Shown here piece by piece: positions 26,291-34,734 of a stretch of DNA of 64,000 bases; the stretch's first letter is position 1; each line of letters opens with the position of its first letter. This DNA is from Streptomyces sp. NBC_00193 (lineage in GTDB: Bacteria > Actinomycetota > Actinomycetes > Streptomycetales > Streptomycetaceae): contig NZ_JAPEMM010000003.1 of NCBI RefSeq assembly GCF_026342735.1, positions 124,001 to 188,000 of the forward strand, read 5' to 3'. The position numbers and the translations under genes were made by a program. The notes under the pieces were generated by a model. It saw nothing but the letters and a program-made list of their open reading frames with translations, was not told the origin of the DNA and made no database searches.

Positions 26291-27388
26291 ATGCCCACCA
26301 CGGACACCACGCCCGCCACGCCCGGTCCCGTCCTGCCCCGGCTGCGCGCCGACGTCTCGACGGTCCCCGCCTACGTGCCGGGCCGCGCGGCCCGCGACGA
26401 GTTCGTCGACAAGCTCTCCTCGAACGAGAACCCGTACCCGCCGCTCCCGTCGGTGATCGCCGCGGTCGAGACCTGGCTGGGCCGCCTCAACCGCTACCCC
26501 GACCCCACCGCGGCCGAGCTCGTCGCGGAACTCTCCGGACGCCTCGACGTGCCCGCCGACCACCTGGTGCTGGGCACCGGCTCGGTCGGCATCACCCAGC
26601 ACCTGGTCGCCGCCGCCGCGGGCCCGGGCGACGAGGTCGTCTTCGCCTGGCGCTCGTTCGAGGCGTACCCGCTGCTGACCTGGGCCGCCGGGGCGACCTC
26701 CGTCCAGGTCCCGCTGCGCGACGAGACCCACGACCTGGACGCCCTGGCCGACGCGGTCACCGACCGCACCCGCCTGGTCTTCGTCTGCAATCCGAACAAC
26801 CCGACCGGCACCGCCGTGCGCCGCGCCGAGCTGGAACGCTTCCTGGACCGGGTGCCCTCCGACGTCCTCGTCGTCATCGACGAGGCCTACCGCGAGTTCG
26901 TCGACGCCTCCGAAGACATCCCGGACGGCATCGACCTCTACCGGGACCGCCCCAACGTGGCGGTGCTGCGCACCTTCTCCAAGGCCTACGGACTGGCCGC
27001 GCTCCGCGTCGGCTACGCGGTGGCCCATCCGCACGTGACGGCGGCCCTGCGCTCCTGCTCCGTACCGCTCGGCGTGAGCGGCCCCGCCCAGGCCGCCGCC
27101 CTGGCCTCCCTGCGGGCCACCGAGGAACTCCGCGAGCGGGTGGCCGACCTGGTGGCGGAACGCGACCGCGTCAGCGCCGGCCTGCGCGCGGAGGGGTACG
27201 AAGTCCCCACCAGCCACGCCAACTTCGTCTGGCTGCGCCTGGGCTCGCGCACCTCGTACTTCGCGGACGCCTGCGAGGCGGCCGGCCTGATGGTCCGCCC
27301 CTTCGGCGACGAGGGCGTCCGCATCACGATCGGCTCCCCGGACGCGAACGACCGCCTCCTGAAAACGGCGTCCCACTGGAACCACTGA
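26291..27388 (+). CDS. Histidinol-phosphate-type aminotransferase (probable aromatic aminotransferase)
   Basis: A 365-aa fold-type I PLP enzyme of the HisC group: SSNENPYPP near the N-terminus, FVCNPNNPTGTA, VIDEAYREF, and Lys231 in TFSKAYGL forming the internal aldimine. HisC-like enzymes in secondary clusters often transaminate aromatic 2-oxo acids. Placed in a cluster with prephenate dehydrogenase, the likely reaction is 4-hydroxyphenylpyruvate to tyrosine, or the reverse (inference). No other histidine genes are present. A terminator and tandem repeats lie in front, so it probably has its own promoter. Confidence 0.87.
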   Translation: MPTTDTTPATPGPVLPRLRADVSTVPAYVPGRAARDEFVDKLSSNENPYPPLPSVIAAVETWLGRLNRYPDPTAAELVAELSGRLDVPADHLVLGTGSVGITQHLVAAAAGPGDEVVFAWRSFEAYPLLTWAAGATSVQVPLRDETHDLDALADAVTDRTRLVFVCNPNNPTGTAVRRAELERFLDRVPSDVLVVIDEAYREFVDASEDIPDGIDLYRDRPNVAVLRTFSKAYGLAALRVGYAVAHPHVTAALRSCSVPLGVSGPAQAAALASLRATEELRERVADLVAERDRVSAGLRAEGYEVPTSHANFVWLRLGSRTSYFADACEAAGLMVRPFGDEGVRITIGSPDANDRLLKTASHWNH

Positions 27389-27399
27389 GCCCCGGCCCG

Positions 27400-27493
27400 A
27401 CGAGGACCGCTCCGCGGTGGATCGCCGTCGTGCGGAAGCGGGCGATGACGCCCTCGCCCATGTCCGTGGAGACCGGCACCGCCGTGCCGGTGG
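27400..27493 (-). pseudogene. Relic of a DrrB-type ABC permease
   Basis: Read on the minus strand, this 94-bp stretch encodes VSTDMGEGVIARFRTTAIHR, matching the loop ATDMTEGIIARFRTMPIHRG of the permease at 15283-16074 both in protein and in DNA. It starts directly after the stop of the second DUF4097 gene and has no beginning or end of its own. The intact DUF4097-ABC operon at 15283-17979 shows what was probably lost here. Confidence 0.75.
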
Positions 27494-28162
27494 TCAGAGG
27501 CTGCGGGCGGTGATGTCGCCGTAGGCGGTGGTCGCGTGGATGTCGAGGCCGGCGGCGGCGCCGTCGGTGGTGCGCAGGGCGTTGTGGATCCGGCCGTGGG
27601 CGGCGCCGGCATCGAGGGTGGCGCTGACGCCGCGGGCGGCGCCGACCGAGATCTCGCCGTACTCGGTGCGCAGTTCGACCGTGCCGCGCAGGGCCTCGGC
27701 GATGCGCAGGTCGCCCTTCTGGGTGCTGATCCGGGCCGGGCCGCCCAGGCGGCCGACCGCGACGTCGCCGGCCGCGAGGGTCAGGTGGGTGCTCGCGGCC
27801 TCGTCGAGCTTGACCGAGCCGCGGGCGCCCTCGAAGACGACGTCGCCGAGGCGTCCGACGCCCCGCAGGTCGGCGTCGGCCGCCTTCGCCTCGACGCGGG
27901 ATCCGGCGGGCAGCTGGACGGTCACCTCGATGGAACCGGAGGCGCCCAGCAGCTGGTTCTTCGCCGGGGCCGCGATCCGCAGGACCCCGTCGGCGTACTC
28001 GACCGAGGTCTGCTCGGCCGCCTTCACGTCACGGCCCTTCGAGGCGTCGGCGGGCCGGACCTCGACCGCGGTGTCGGTGCGGTCCGCGGCGATGAAGCGG
28101 ATGCTGCCGGCGGGGATGTCCAGCACGGCGGAGATCGGGGTGGCGGTGGCGAACTTCTGCAT
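27494..28162 (-). CDS. DUF4097-family beta-strand repeat protein (second copy)
   Basis: A 222-aa paralogue of the protein at 17128-17979, with the same opening plan (ISAVLDIPAGSIRFIAADRT, DVKAAEQTSVEYADGVL) and the same string of short beta strands. The start MQKFATATPIS at 28162 follows GGAGAG; an upstream ATG adds a low-complexity tail. It is followed at once by an ABC-permease relic, so its operon has been truncated. It is preceded by an unusually AT-rich 180 bp. Function unknown. Confidence 0.82.
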   Translation of the reverse strand: MQKFATATPISAVLDIPAGSIRFIAADRTDTAVEVRPADASKGRDVKAAEQTSVEYADGVLRIAAPAKNQLLGASGSIEVTVQLPAGSRVEAKAADADLRGVGRLGDVVFEGARGSVKLDEAASTHLTLAAGDVAVGRLGGPARISTQKGDLRIAEALRGTVELRTEYGEISVGAARGVSATLDAGAAHGRIHNALRTTDGAAAGLDIHATTAYGDITARSL

Positions 28163-28194
28163 GACTCTCTCCTGCGACTCGTTGTTTCCGATGA

Positions 28195-28335
28195 ACGAAA
28201 AGCTACGTTGCTTTCCATATCTCGACAAGCAACTCATCGCGAGGAAACTAAATCACCGCAGGCCAGTGCCATCAAATCGTTGCGAAGGCTTGGAATTGAA
28301 TGCAACGACAGAAGCCCAAACGTTGCAATGAACTG
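28195..28335. repeat. AT-rich spacer with repeated GTTGC/GCAAC words
   Basis: Between the second DUF4097 start and the WYL gene end, base composition drops well below the neighbours. Five GTTGC/GCAAC words occur (near 28205, 28229, 28280, 28303, 28321), including an exact inverted pair TCGTTGC (28277-28283) and GCAACGA (28302-28308). It could hold operators for an unidentified regulator or be the 3' and promoter DNA of a lost gene. Confidence 0.45.
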
Positions 28336-28345
28336 GAAGTGAAAG

Positions 28346-29284
28346 CTACACGCCCGCACGGGTCAGCCGCGCCGCCAGTGCGCGGACGTGGTCGCGGAGT
28401 TCCGCGGGCTCCAGGACCTGGAAGTCGATGCCCTTGAGGGCGATGTACAGGGCGATCTGGTCCAGGGAGCCGCCTCCGGCGTGGAACAGGCACGACTGCT
28501 CGTCGAGCTTCTCCAGTCGCCCGGCGGTGGGCGAGGTGTGTTCGGCGACCACCTCGATCGGGGCGTGGAAGAGGATCTTCGCCTGGAACCGGTAGGGCGC
28601 CGAGGACAGCGCGTGGGACATGTAGGCGCTCAGGTCCTGCGCCGGCGCCGGCCGTGGCGCGAAGCGCGGGCCGGGCTGGGGCGGGGCGTCGAAGCGGTCC
28701 ACGCGGAAGGTGCGCCAGTCGTCCCGGTCCAGGTCGAAGGCGAGCAGGTACCAGCGGCGGCCGGTGTGCACCAGCCGGTACGGCTCCACGCGCCGGGTCT
28801 TCTTCTGGTAGCCGAAGCGGATCCCCTCGTGGCCGCGGCAGGCGGCGGCCAGGGCCGCCAGCAGGCTCGCCTCCACCGCGGGTCCCGCCCCGGCCAGCGG
28901 GAGGATCGCGGACTGCACCGCGCTCACCCGGTGGCGCAGCCGGGACGGCAGGACCTGTTCGAGTTTGGCCAGGGCGCGCAGCGAGGTCTCCTCCATCCCC
29001 GAGACCGACCCGGTGGCGGCGGCGCGCAGGCCGAGGGCGACGGCCACCGCTTCCTCGTCGTCCAGCAGCAGCGGCGGAAGGGCGGCGCCGACCCCGAGCC
29101 GGTAGCCGCCCGCCGTGCCGGTGACCGACTCCACCGGGTAGCCCAGGCCCCGGAGCCGGTCGACGTCCCGCCGGACCGTCCGCGTGGTCACGCCGAGCCG
29201 GCCGGCCAGCTCCGGCCCGGGCCAGTCGGGCCGGGACTGCAACAGGGACAGCAGGCGCAGCAGTCGCGCCGAGGTCTCCAGCAT
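28346..29284 (-). CDS. WYL-domain transcription regulator (YafY-like)
   Basis: A 312-aa regulator. The N-terminal DeoR/HTH_11 wing is LAGRLGVTTRTVRRDVDRLR; the middle WYL domain has VEPYRLVHTGRRWYLLAF; a WCX-type C-terminus follows. It is divergent from an NmrA-like reductase with 124 bp between starts, the usual arrangement of a regulator and its target. The ligand is unknown. Confidence 0.9.
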   Translation of the reverse strand: MLETSARLLRLLSLLQSRPDWPGPELAGRLGVTTRTVRRDVDRLRGLGYPVESVTGTAGGYRLGVGAALPPLLLDDEEAVAVALGLRAAATGSVSGMEETSLRALAKLEQVLPSRLRHRVSAVQSAILPLAGAGPAVEASLLAALAAACRGHEGIRFGYQKKTRRVEPYRLVHTGRRWYLLAFDLDRDDWRTFRVDRFDAPPQPGPRFAPRPAPAQDLSAYMSHALSSAPYRFQAKILFHAPIEVVAEHTSPTAGRLEKLDEQSCLFHAGGGSLDQIALYIALKGIDFQVLEPAELRDHVRALAARLTRAGV

Positions 29285-29408
29285 GCGCGGTGAACTCCTC
29301 GATGATCGCCTTTGGTTGAGGACCGGAGCTGTCCTCAGGGGCTCCTAGTGTCTGTCGTGCCGCCCCGAACGGGCCACGGCAGAACCGCGAAAGCCAAGGG
29401 AGACGCTC

Positions 29409-30242
29409 ATGATCCTCGTCACCGGAGCCACCGGGAACGTCGGCCGCCACGTGCTGGACCTGCTGATCGAGGACGGCCACGACGTCCGGGCCCTGACCCG
29501 CGATCCGCAGCGCTCGGTGTGGCCGGCCGAGGCCGACGTCGTCGCCGGAGACCTCTCCGACGCCGTGTCACTGGAGGCGGCGCTGGCCGGGGTCGGCACG
29601 GTGTTCCTGTTCGCGGCGCCGGGCAGCGGACCGGGCTTCGTCGCCGCCGCGGAGCGGGCCGGGGTGCGCAAGGTGGTGCTGCTGTCCTCCGGCGCGGTCG
29701 ACGACGCCGCCGAGGTCCAGGACGGGCCGATCGCCGCCTACCACGCGGAGGTCGAGCAGGCCCTGCGCGCTTCCGGCCTGGAGTGGACGTTCCTGCGTCC
29801 GGACGCGTTCGCCGCCAACACCCTGATGTGGGCCGGGCAGACCCGGTCCGGCGACGTGGTGCGCGGCGCCTACGCCGGGGCGGCCTCCGCGCCGGTGCAC
29901 GAAGCCGACATCGCCGCCGTCGCCGCCCTGGCCCTGACCCGGGACGGGCACGGGGGCCGCGTCTACGAGCTGACCGGGCCCGAGTCGCTGACCCACGCCG
30001 ACCAGGCCCGGATCCTCGGCGAGGCGATCGGCCGGCCGATCGAGTACGCCGAGCTGCCCGTCGAGGCGGTGCGCCGGGCGATGAGCGCCCACGTCCCGGG
30101 ACCGGTCCTCGACGGCATCCTCAAGGTCTGGTCGGAGGCGGTCGGCCGCACCGCGCCGACCACCACCGACATCGAGAAGGTCACCGGCCGCCCGGCCCGC
30201 AGCTACCGCGACTGGGTCCTCGACCACGCGGCGGCCTTCTGA
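29409..30242 (+). CDS. NmrA-like NAD(P)H-binding oxidoreductase (second)
   Basis: A 277-aa protein opening MILVTGATGNVGRHVLDLL (GxxGxxG at 6-12), paralogous to the gene at 1775-2620; both share a GHGGRVYELTGPE-type segment and a PxSxxxW end. It follows GGGAGACG and is divergent from the WYL regulator, which probably controls it. Likely an NAD(P)H-dependent quinone or aldehyde reductase, or a redox sensor; substrate unknown. Confidence 0.86.
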   Translation: MILVTGATGNVGRHVLDLLIEDGHDVRALTRDPQRSVWPAEADVVAGDLSDAVSLEAALAGVGTVFLFAAPGSGPGFVAAAERAGVRKVVLLSSGAVDDAAEVQDGPIAAYHAEVEQALRASGLEWTFLRPDAFAANTLMWAGQTRSGDVVRGAYAGAASAPVHEADIAAVAALALTRDGHGGRVYELTGPESLTHADQARILGEAIGRPIEYAELPVEAVRRAMSAHVPGPVLDGILKVWSEAVGRTAPTTTDIEKVTGRPARSYRDWVLDHAAAF

Positions 30243-30283
30243 ACCGCGGCGGCCTTCCGAACCGCGGCGGCCTTCCGAACCGA
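30228..30283 (+). repeat. Triplicated 3' end of the NmrA-like gene
   Basis: The last codons (GCGGCGGCCTTCT) are followed by two further near-copies of the about 18-bp unit GAACCGCGGCGGCCTTCC. This is slippage-type duplication of the gene end into the spacer, with no coding effect. Confidence 0.6.
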
Positions 30284-30433
30284 AGAAAAAGATCTTTCCC
30301 GGGGACCGATGAGTTTCCCGGTGGCCCGCAGTCCTAGATCATGGAAGGCGCGCCGCAGCAGCCACGGAAGTGGCCGCGGGGGCGCGCCGGACGGACCTGC
30401 CTAGAGCCAGCCACGAGATATCGAGGACCCACG

Positions 30434-31006
30434 ATGCGCACCCTGATCAGCTCCGCCTTCATCTCCCTCGACGGGGTCGTGGAGGCCCCCGGCGGCGAGC
30501 CCGGGTACCGGAACTCGGGCTGGACCTTCAAGGACGTCGAGTTCCTGCCCGAGGCGTTCGAGATCAAGGGCCGGGAGCAGAAGGAGGCCTCGGCGATGCT
30601 GCTGGGCCGCACGAGCTACGAGGCGTTCAGCCCGGTGTGGCCCGCCATGGAGGACTTCGCCGACTACAAGGTGATGCCGAAGTACGTCGTCTCCACCACC
30701 CTCACCGAGGACGACCTGGTGTCGGACTGGGGCGACACGACGATCCTGCGCTCGCTCGACGAGGTCGCCGCCCTGAAGGAGACCGAGGGCGGCCCGATCA
30801 TCGTCCACGGCAGCGCCGCCCTGAACCGGGCGCTCTCCGACGCCGGCCTGATCGACCGTTACCACCTGCTCGTCTTCCCGCTGCTGCTCGGCGCGGGCAA
30901 GCGGCTCTTCAGCGCCACGGACAAGGACGCGCAGAAGCTGAAGCTCGTCGAGCACGAGGCCTACGCCAACGGCCTGCAGAAGAACGTCTTCGACGTCGTC
31001 CGCTGA
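30434..31006 (+). CDS. Dihydrofolate-reductase-like (RibD C-terminal) protein
   Basis: A 190-aa protein of the RibD_C family (DHFR-like fold): SAFISLDGVVEAPGG, MLLGRTSYEAFSPVWP, IIVHGSAALNRAL, FPLLLGAGKRLF. The start MRTLISSAF at 30434 was chosen because the family begins there and GAGGA lies upstream. Such single-domain proteins are common in actinomycetes and usually of unknown substrate. It is transcribed toward the aro operon and converges on its end. Confidence 0.9.
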   Translation: MRTLISSAFISLDGVVEAPGGEPGYRNSGWTFKDVEFLPEAFEIKGREQKEASAMLLGRTSYEAFSPVWPAMEDFADYKVMPKYVVSTTLTEDDLVSDWGDTTILRSLDEVAALKETEGGPIIVHGSAALNRALSDAGLIDRYHLLVFPLLLGAGKRLFSATDKDAQKLKLVEHEAYANGLQKNVFDVVR

Positions 31007-31040
31007 CCGCGGCGCGGGCCCCGGGGGGCGTCCTTGCCCC

Positions 31041-32324
31041 TCAGCCGAACAGCCGGCGCAGCTCCTCGTGGAAGCCGGGGAAGGTCTTGGCCACGCAGGC
31101 CGGATCGTCGAGGGTGATGCCGGCGGCGCGCAGGCCCAGTACCGAGAAGGACATCGCGATGCGGTGGTCCCGGTGGCAGTCGACCGTCGCCGGGACGGGG
31201 GCGCCCGGGTGGACGGTGATGCGGTCCGGGCCCTCCTCGACCTCGATGCCCAGCGCGCGGAGGTTCCCCGCGACGGCGGCGATGCGGTCGGACTCCTTCA
31301 GCCGGGCGTGCGCGATGCCCGTGATGGTGATGGGGGCGTCCGCGAGCGGGGCGATCGCGGCCATGGTCATGAAGGTGTCCGAGATATCGCCCATGTCGAC
31401 GCTGAATCCGCCGCGCAGCGCTCCGGTGCCCGTGACCTCGGTCCAGTCCGCGGTCCTGGTGACCCGGGCCCCGGCGCGCCGCAGCACCTCCACGAACGCG
31501 GTGTCGCCCTGCAGGCTGCCGGAGCCCAGGGCCCGGACCCGTACGGTGCGCCCGGTGACGGCCGCCGCCGCGAAGAAGTACGAGGCGGTCGAGGCGTCCG
31601 GCTCGATGTCGAGGTCGGTGGGCCGGTAGCCGCCCGGGTGGACCGTGATCGTGCTGCCCTCCTCCTCGACCCGGGCGCCGAAGTGCCGCATCAGGGACAG
31701 GGTCATGTCCACGTACGGACGGCTGACCAGCCGCGGCACGTCCACCGTGAGCGGTCCGCCCATCAGCGGCGCGGCCATCAGCAGCCCGGACAGGTACTGG
31801 CTGCTGAGCCCGGAATCCAGCTCGATGCGGCCGCCCGCCAGCCCCCGCGCGGTGAGGGTGAAGGGCAGGCCCGTACCGCGCACCTTCGTCCCGAGCCTGG
31901 TGAGCGCCTCCAGCAGCGGGCGCAGCGGGCGCGCCCGCAACTGGTCGGAGCCGTCGAAGGCGATCTCCCCGAGCCCGGTGGCCGCGAACGGCGGCAGGAA
32001 GCGCGCCGCGGTGCCGGCGTCGGCGCACCAGACCCGGCCGGGGCCGACCGGTCCGGTGCCGCGTCCGGTGACCTCCCAGACCTCGCCGGAGCCGTCGCCG
32101 TAGCCCGAGCCGTCGCCGTAGCCGTAGCCGCTGTCGCCGATGTCGCGGACCCCGCTGCCCAGGTCCGTCAGTGCGGCCCGGAAGGCGAGGGTGTCGTCGC
32201 TGACCAGGGGCGCGCCGAGGCGGCTGCGGCCGGGGGCGGCCGCCGCGAGGAGCAGCGCCCGGTTGGTGATGCTCTTGGAGCCGGGTATCCGCGCTTCCAG
32301 TACGGGAGTTGTCACGCCGCTCAT
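31041..32324 (-). CDS. aroA: 3-phosphoshikimate 1-carboxyvinyltransferase (EPSP synthase)
   Basis: A 427-aa enzyme joining phosphoenolpyruvate to shikimate-3-phosphate, the sixth shikimate step. Visible motifs: GSKSITNRALLLAA, DAGTAARFLPPFAA, LSSQYLSGLLMAAPL, and near the end DHRIAMSFSVLGL. After residue about 55 there is an insertion of repeated Tyr-Gly-Asp-Gly-Ser units not seen in ordinary homologues. The ATG overlaps the transketolase stop (ATGA). It is the last gene of the aromatic operon and is expected to be a cluster copy in addition to the housekeeping enzyme. Confidence 0.92.
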   Translation of the reverse strand: MSGVTTPVLEARIPGSKSITNRALLLAAAAPGRSRLGAPLVSDDTLAFRAALTDLGSGVRDIGDSGYGYGDGSGYGDGSGEVWEVTGRGTGPVGPGRVWCADAGTAARFLPPFAATGLGEIAFDGSDQLRARPLRPLLEALTRLGTKVRGTGLPFTLTARGLAGGRIELDSGLSSQYLSGLLMAAPLMGGPLTVDVPRLVSRPYVDMTLSLMRHFGARVEEEGSTITVHPGGYRPTDLDIEPDASTASYFFAAAAVTGRTVRVRALGSGSLQGDTAFVEVLRRAGARVTRTADWTEVTGTGALRGGFSVDMGDISDTFMTMAAIAPLADAPITITGIAHARLKESDRIAAVAGNLRALGIEVEEGPDRITVHPGAPVPATVDCHRDHRIAMSFSVLGLRAAGITLDDPACVAKTFPGFHEELRRLFG

Positions 32325-34453
32325 CGTACGGAGCCTCTGCGCAGGGCCCGCTCGAAGCTCGCGCGGGCCGCCGCGGCGACCTTCGGCGCCGTCAGGCCGT
32401 GGAGTTCGTACAGGGACTGGTACGGGGCGGAGGCGCCGAAGGAGTCGATGCCCAGCGAGGTGCCGGCCGCGCCGACCAGGGCGTACCAGCCGAGGCTGGA
32501 GCCCGCCTCGACGGAGACCCGGGCGGCCACCTCGGTGGGGAGCACCTCCTCGCGGTAGGCCTCCTCCTGTGCCTGGAACCACTCCAGGCAGGGCATGGAC
32601 ACGACGCGGGTGGGCAGACCCCCGTCCTGCAGGATGCGGCGGGCCTCCAGCGCGATGGGCACCTCGCTGCCGGTGGCGATGAGGATGACATCGGGGCGGC
32701 CGCCGGCGGCTTCGGCCAGCACGTACCCGCCGCGCGCGGCGCCCTCGGCGGGGGACAGCCCGCTCTCCGCGGTGCGCTCCAGCACGGGCAGGTTCTGCCG
32801 GGACAGGCACAGGCCCGCCGGGCGGTCGTCGTTCTCCAGGATGGTGCGCCAGGCGACGACGGTCTCGTTCGCGTCGGCGGGCCGGACCACGTCCAGGCCG
32901 GGGATGGCGCGCAGCGACCAGAGGTGCTCGATCGGCTGGTGGGTGGGACCGTCCTCGCCGAGCCCGATGGAGTCGTGGGTCCAGACGTAGGTGACGGGCA
33001 GCTTCATCATGGCCGCGAGGCGGACGGCGGGGCGCATGTAGTCGGAGAAGACGAGGAAGGTGCCGCCGTAGGGGCGGGTCCCGCCGTGCAGGGCGATGCC
33101 GTTGAGGATGGCGCCCATGGCGTGCTCGCGGATGCCGAAGTGCAGGGTGCGCCCGTACCGGTGGCCGGAGTAGGCCTCGGTGGCCAGCTCCTCGGGGACG
33201 AAGGAGGGTTCGCCCTTCATGGTGGTGAGGTTGGACTCGGCGAGGTCGGCGGAGCCGCCCCACAGTTCGGGCAGTACGGAGGCGAGCGCGTTCAGCACCT
33301 CGCCGGACGCCTTGCGGGTGGCGATCTGGCCGCCCGCGGGGAAGACCGGCAGGTTCTCCTGCCAGCCCTCGGGCAGCCGGCGCTCGGAGAGCCGGTCGAA
33401 GAGCTCGGCGCGCTCGGGATTCAGGGCGCGCCAGTCGGCGAGGGTCTTGTCCCACTGGCGGTGGGCTTCGGCGCCGCGGTCGGCGACCCGGCGGGCGTGG
33501 GCCAGGACCTCGGCGGGGACCTGGAAGGAGAGCGAGGGGTCGAGGCCCATCGCGGCCTTGGCGGCGGCGGCCTCCTCGGCACCGAGGGCGGATCCGTGGA
33601 TGCCGCCGGTGTTGCGCTTCTTCGGCGCGGGCCAGCCGATGATCGTGCGCAGCGATACGAGGGAGGGCCGGTCGGTGGTCTCCCGGGCGGTGGTGAGCGC
33701 CCGGTGCAGGGCTTCGACATCTTCCCGGTACTCCCCGCCGGCGGTCCAGTCGACCTCCTGCACGTGCCAGCCGTACGCCCGGTAGCGGGCGAGGGTGTCC
33801 TCGGAGTGCGCGATCTGCCGGTCGTCCTCGATGGAGATGCGGTTCTCGTCGTAGAGGACGACGAGGTTGCCCAGGCGCTGGTGCCCGGCCAGGGAGCTGG
33901 CCTCGTGCGCGACTCCCTCTTCGAGGTCGCCCTCGGAGGCGATGGCCCAGACGGTGTGGTCGAAGGGGGAGGTGCCGGGGGCGGCCTCCGGGTCGAACAG
34001 GCCGCGCTCGCGGCGGGCGGCCATGGCCATGCCCACGGCGTTGGCGAGGCCCTGGCCGAGGGGGCCGGTGGTGGTCTCGACGCCCGGGGTGTGCCCGTAC
34101 TCGGGGTGCGCGGGGGTCAGACTCCCCTCGGTGCGCAGGCCCTTGAGGTCGTCGAGGGTGAGCCCGTAGCCCGACAGGTAGAGCTGCGTGTAGAGGGTCA
34201 GGCTGGCGTGGCCGCAGGAGAGCACGAACCGGTCGCGGCCGGCCCAGCGCGGGTCCTGGGGGTCGTGCCGCAGCAGCCGCTGGAAGAGCAGGTAGGCGGC
34301 CGGCGCGAGGCTCATGGCGGTACCGGGGTGTCCGTGTCCGGCCGCCTCGACCGCGTCCACGGTCAGGGCGCGGGCGACCTCGACGGCCCGGCGGTCGGCG
34401 TCCCCCCAGAGCAGGGCGGGCGCGGTGCCCTGCGGGGCGGTGGCGACGGTCAT
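32321..34453 (-). CDS. tkt: Transketolase
   Basis: A 710-aa enzyme. HGHPGTAMSLAPAAYLL, HTPGVETTTGPLGQGLANAV, the thiamine-diphosphate region SEGDLEEGVAHEA, and the second-domain EDGPTHQPIEHLWSLR are all typical. It produces erythrose-4-phosphate from fructose-6-phosphate and glyceraldehyde-3-phosphate, the limiting partner of phosphoenolpyruvate for DAHP synthase. The ATG at 34453 follows AGGAAG and overlaps the stop of the small ORF upstream. Its presence inside an aromatic operon shows the operon is meant to pull carbon from sugar phosphates. Confidence 0.93.
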   Translation of the reverse strand: MTVATAPQGTAPALLWGDADRRAVEVARALTVDAVEAAGHGHPGTAMSLAPAAYLLFQRLLRHDPQDPRWAGRDRFVLSCGHASLTLYTQLYLSGYGLTLDDLKGLRTEGSLTPAHPEYGHTPGVETTTGPLGQGLANAVGMAMAARRERGLFDPEAAPGTSPFDHTVWAIASEGDLEEGVAHEASSLAGHQRLGNLVVLYDENRISIEDDRQIAHSEDTLARYRAYGWHVQEVDWTAGGEYREDVEALHRALTTARETTDRPSLVSLRTIIGWPAPKKRNTGGIHGSALGAEEAAAAKAAMGLDPSLSFQVPAEVLAHARRVADRGAEAHRQWDKTLADWRALNPERAELFDRLSERRLPEGWQENLPVFPAGGQIATRKASGEVLNALASVLPELWGGSADLAESNLTTMKGEPSFVPEELATEAYSGHRYGRTLHFGIREHAMGAILNGIALHGGTRPYGGTFLVFSDYMRPAVRLAAMMKLPVTYVWTHDSIGLGEDGPTHQPIEHLWSLRAIPGLDVVRPADANETVVAWRTILENDDRPAGLCLSRQNLPVLERTAESGLSPAEGAARGGYVLAEAAGGRPDVILIATGSEVPIALEARRILQDGGLPTRVVSMPCLEWFQAQEEAYREEVLPTEVAARVSVEAGSSLGWYALVGAAGTSLGIDSFGASAPYQSLYELHGLTAPKVAAAARASFERALRRGSVR

Positions 34454-34734
34454 CTCGGGCCTTCCTGTTCGGGAGAGTTGGCGAGTACGAGTGCTCTGGC
34501 CGGTCCGGGCACCCAGGCGCGCAAGGGTGCTCCGGCCCGGGCGGGGATCGCGGCGCCCAGCAGGACCGGGACCGCGACGGCGTTCCCGGAACGGACCGGG
34601 AACCCCGCCCGGGCACGGGCCGCGACGGGCGGCAGGAGCGGGGAGGGAAGGGGCATCCGGGCTTCGGCGTCCGCTTCGGCGTGGGCGCGGCGGATCGCGC
34701 GGGCACGGGCGTAGCGGACTCCGGGCCGGATCAC
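34450..34734 (-). CDS. Small coupled ORF between aroB and transketolase, unknown
   Basis: A 94-aa ORF, Arg/Ala/Pro-rich, that I do not recognise. Its GTG overlaps the aroB stop (GTGA) and its TGA overlaps the transketolase start (ATGA). It therefore fills the 277-bp gap exactly, with 4-bp overlaps at both ends, the same junctions used by the true genes of this operon. The chance of that is small, which argues that ribosomes read through it to couple aroB with transketolase. The protein may itself matter or may only serve as a translational bridge. Confidence 0.45.
   Translation of the reverse strand: MIRPGVRYARARAIRRAHAEADAEARMPLPSPLLPPVAARARAGFPVRSGNAVAVPVLLGAAIPARAGAPLRAWVPGPARALVLANSPEQEGPR

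Noticed and set aside
32309..34714. 801-codon plus-strand frame opposite transketolase
   Set aside because: Same antisense artefact; transketolase on the minus strand is unambiguous.
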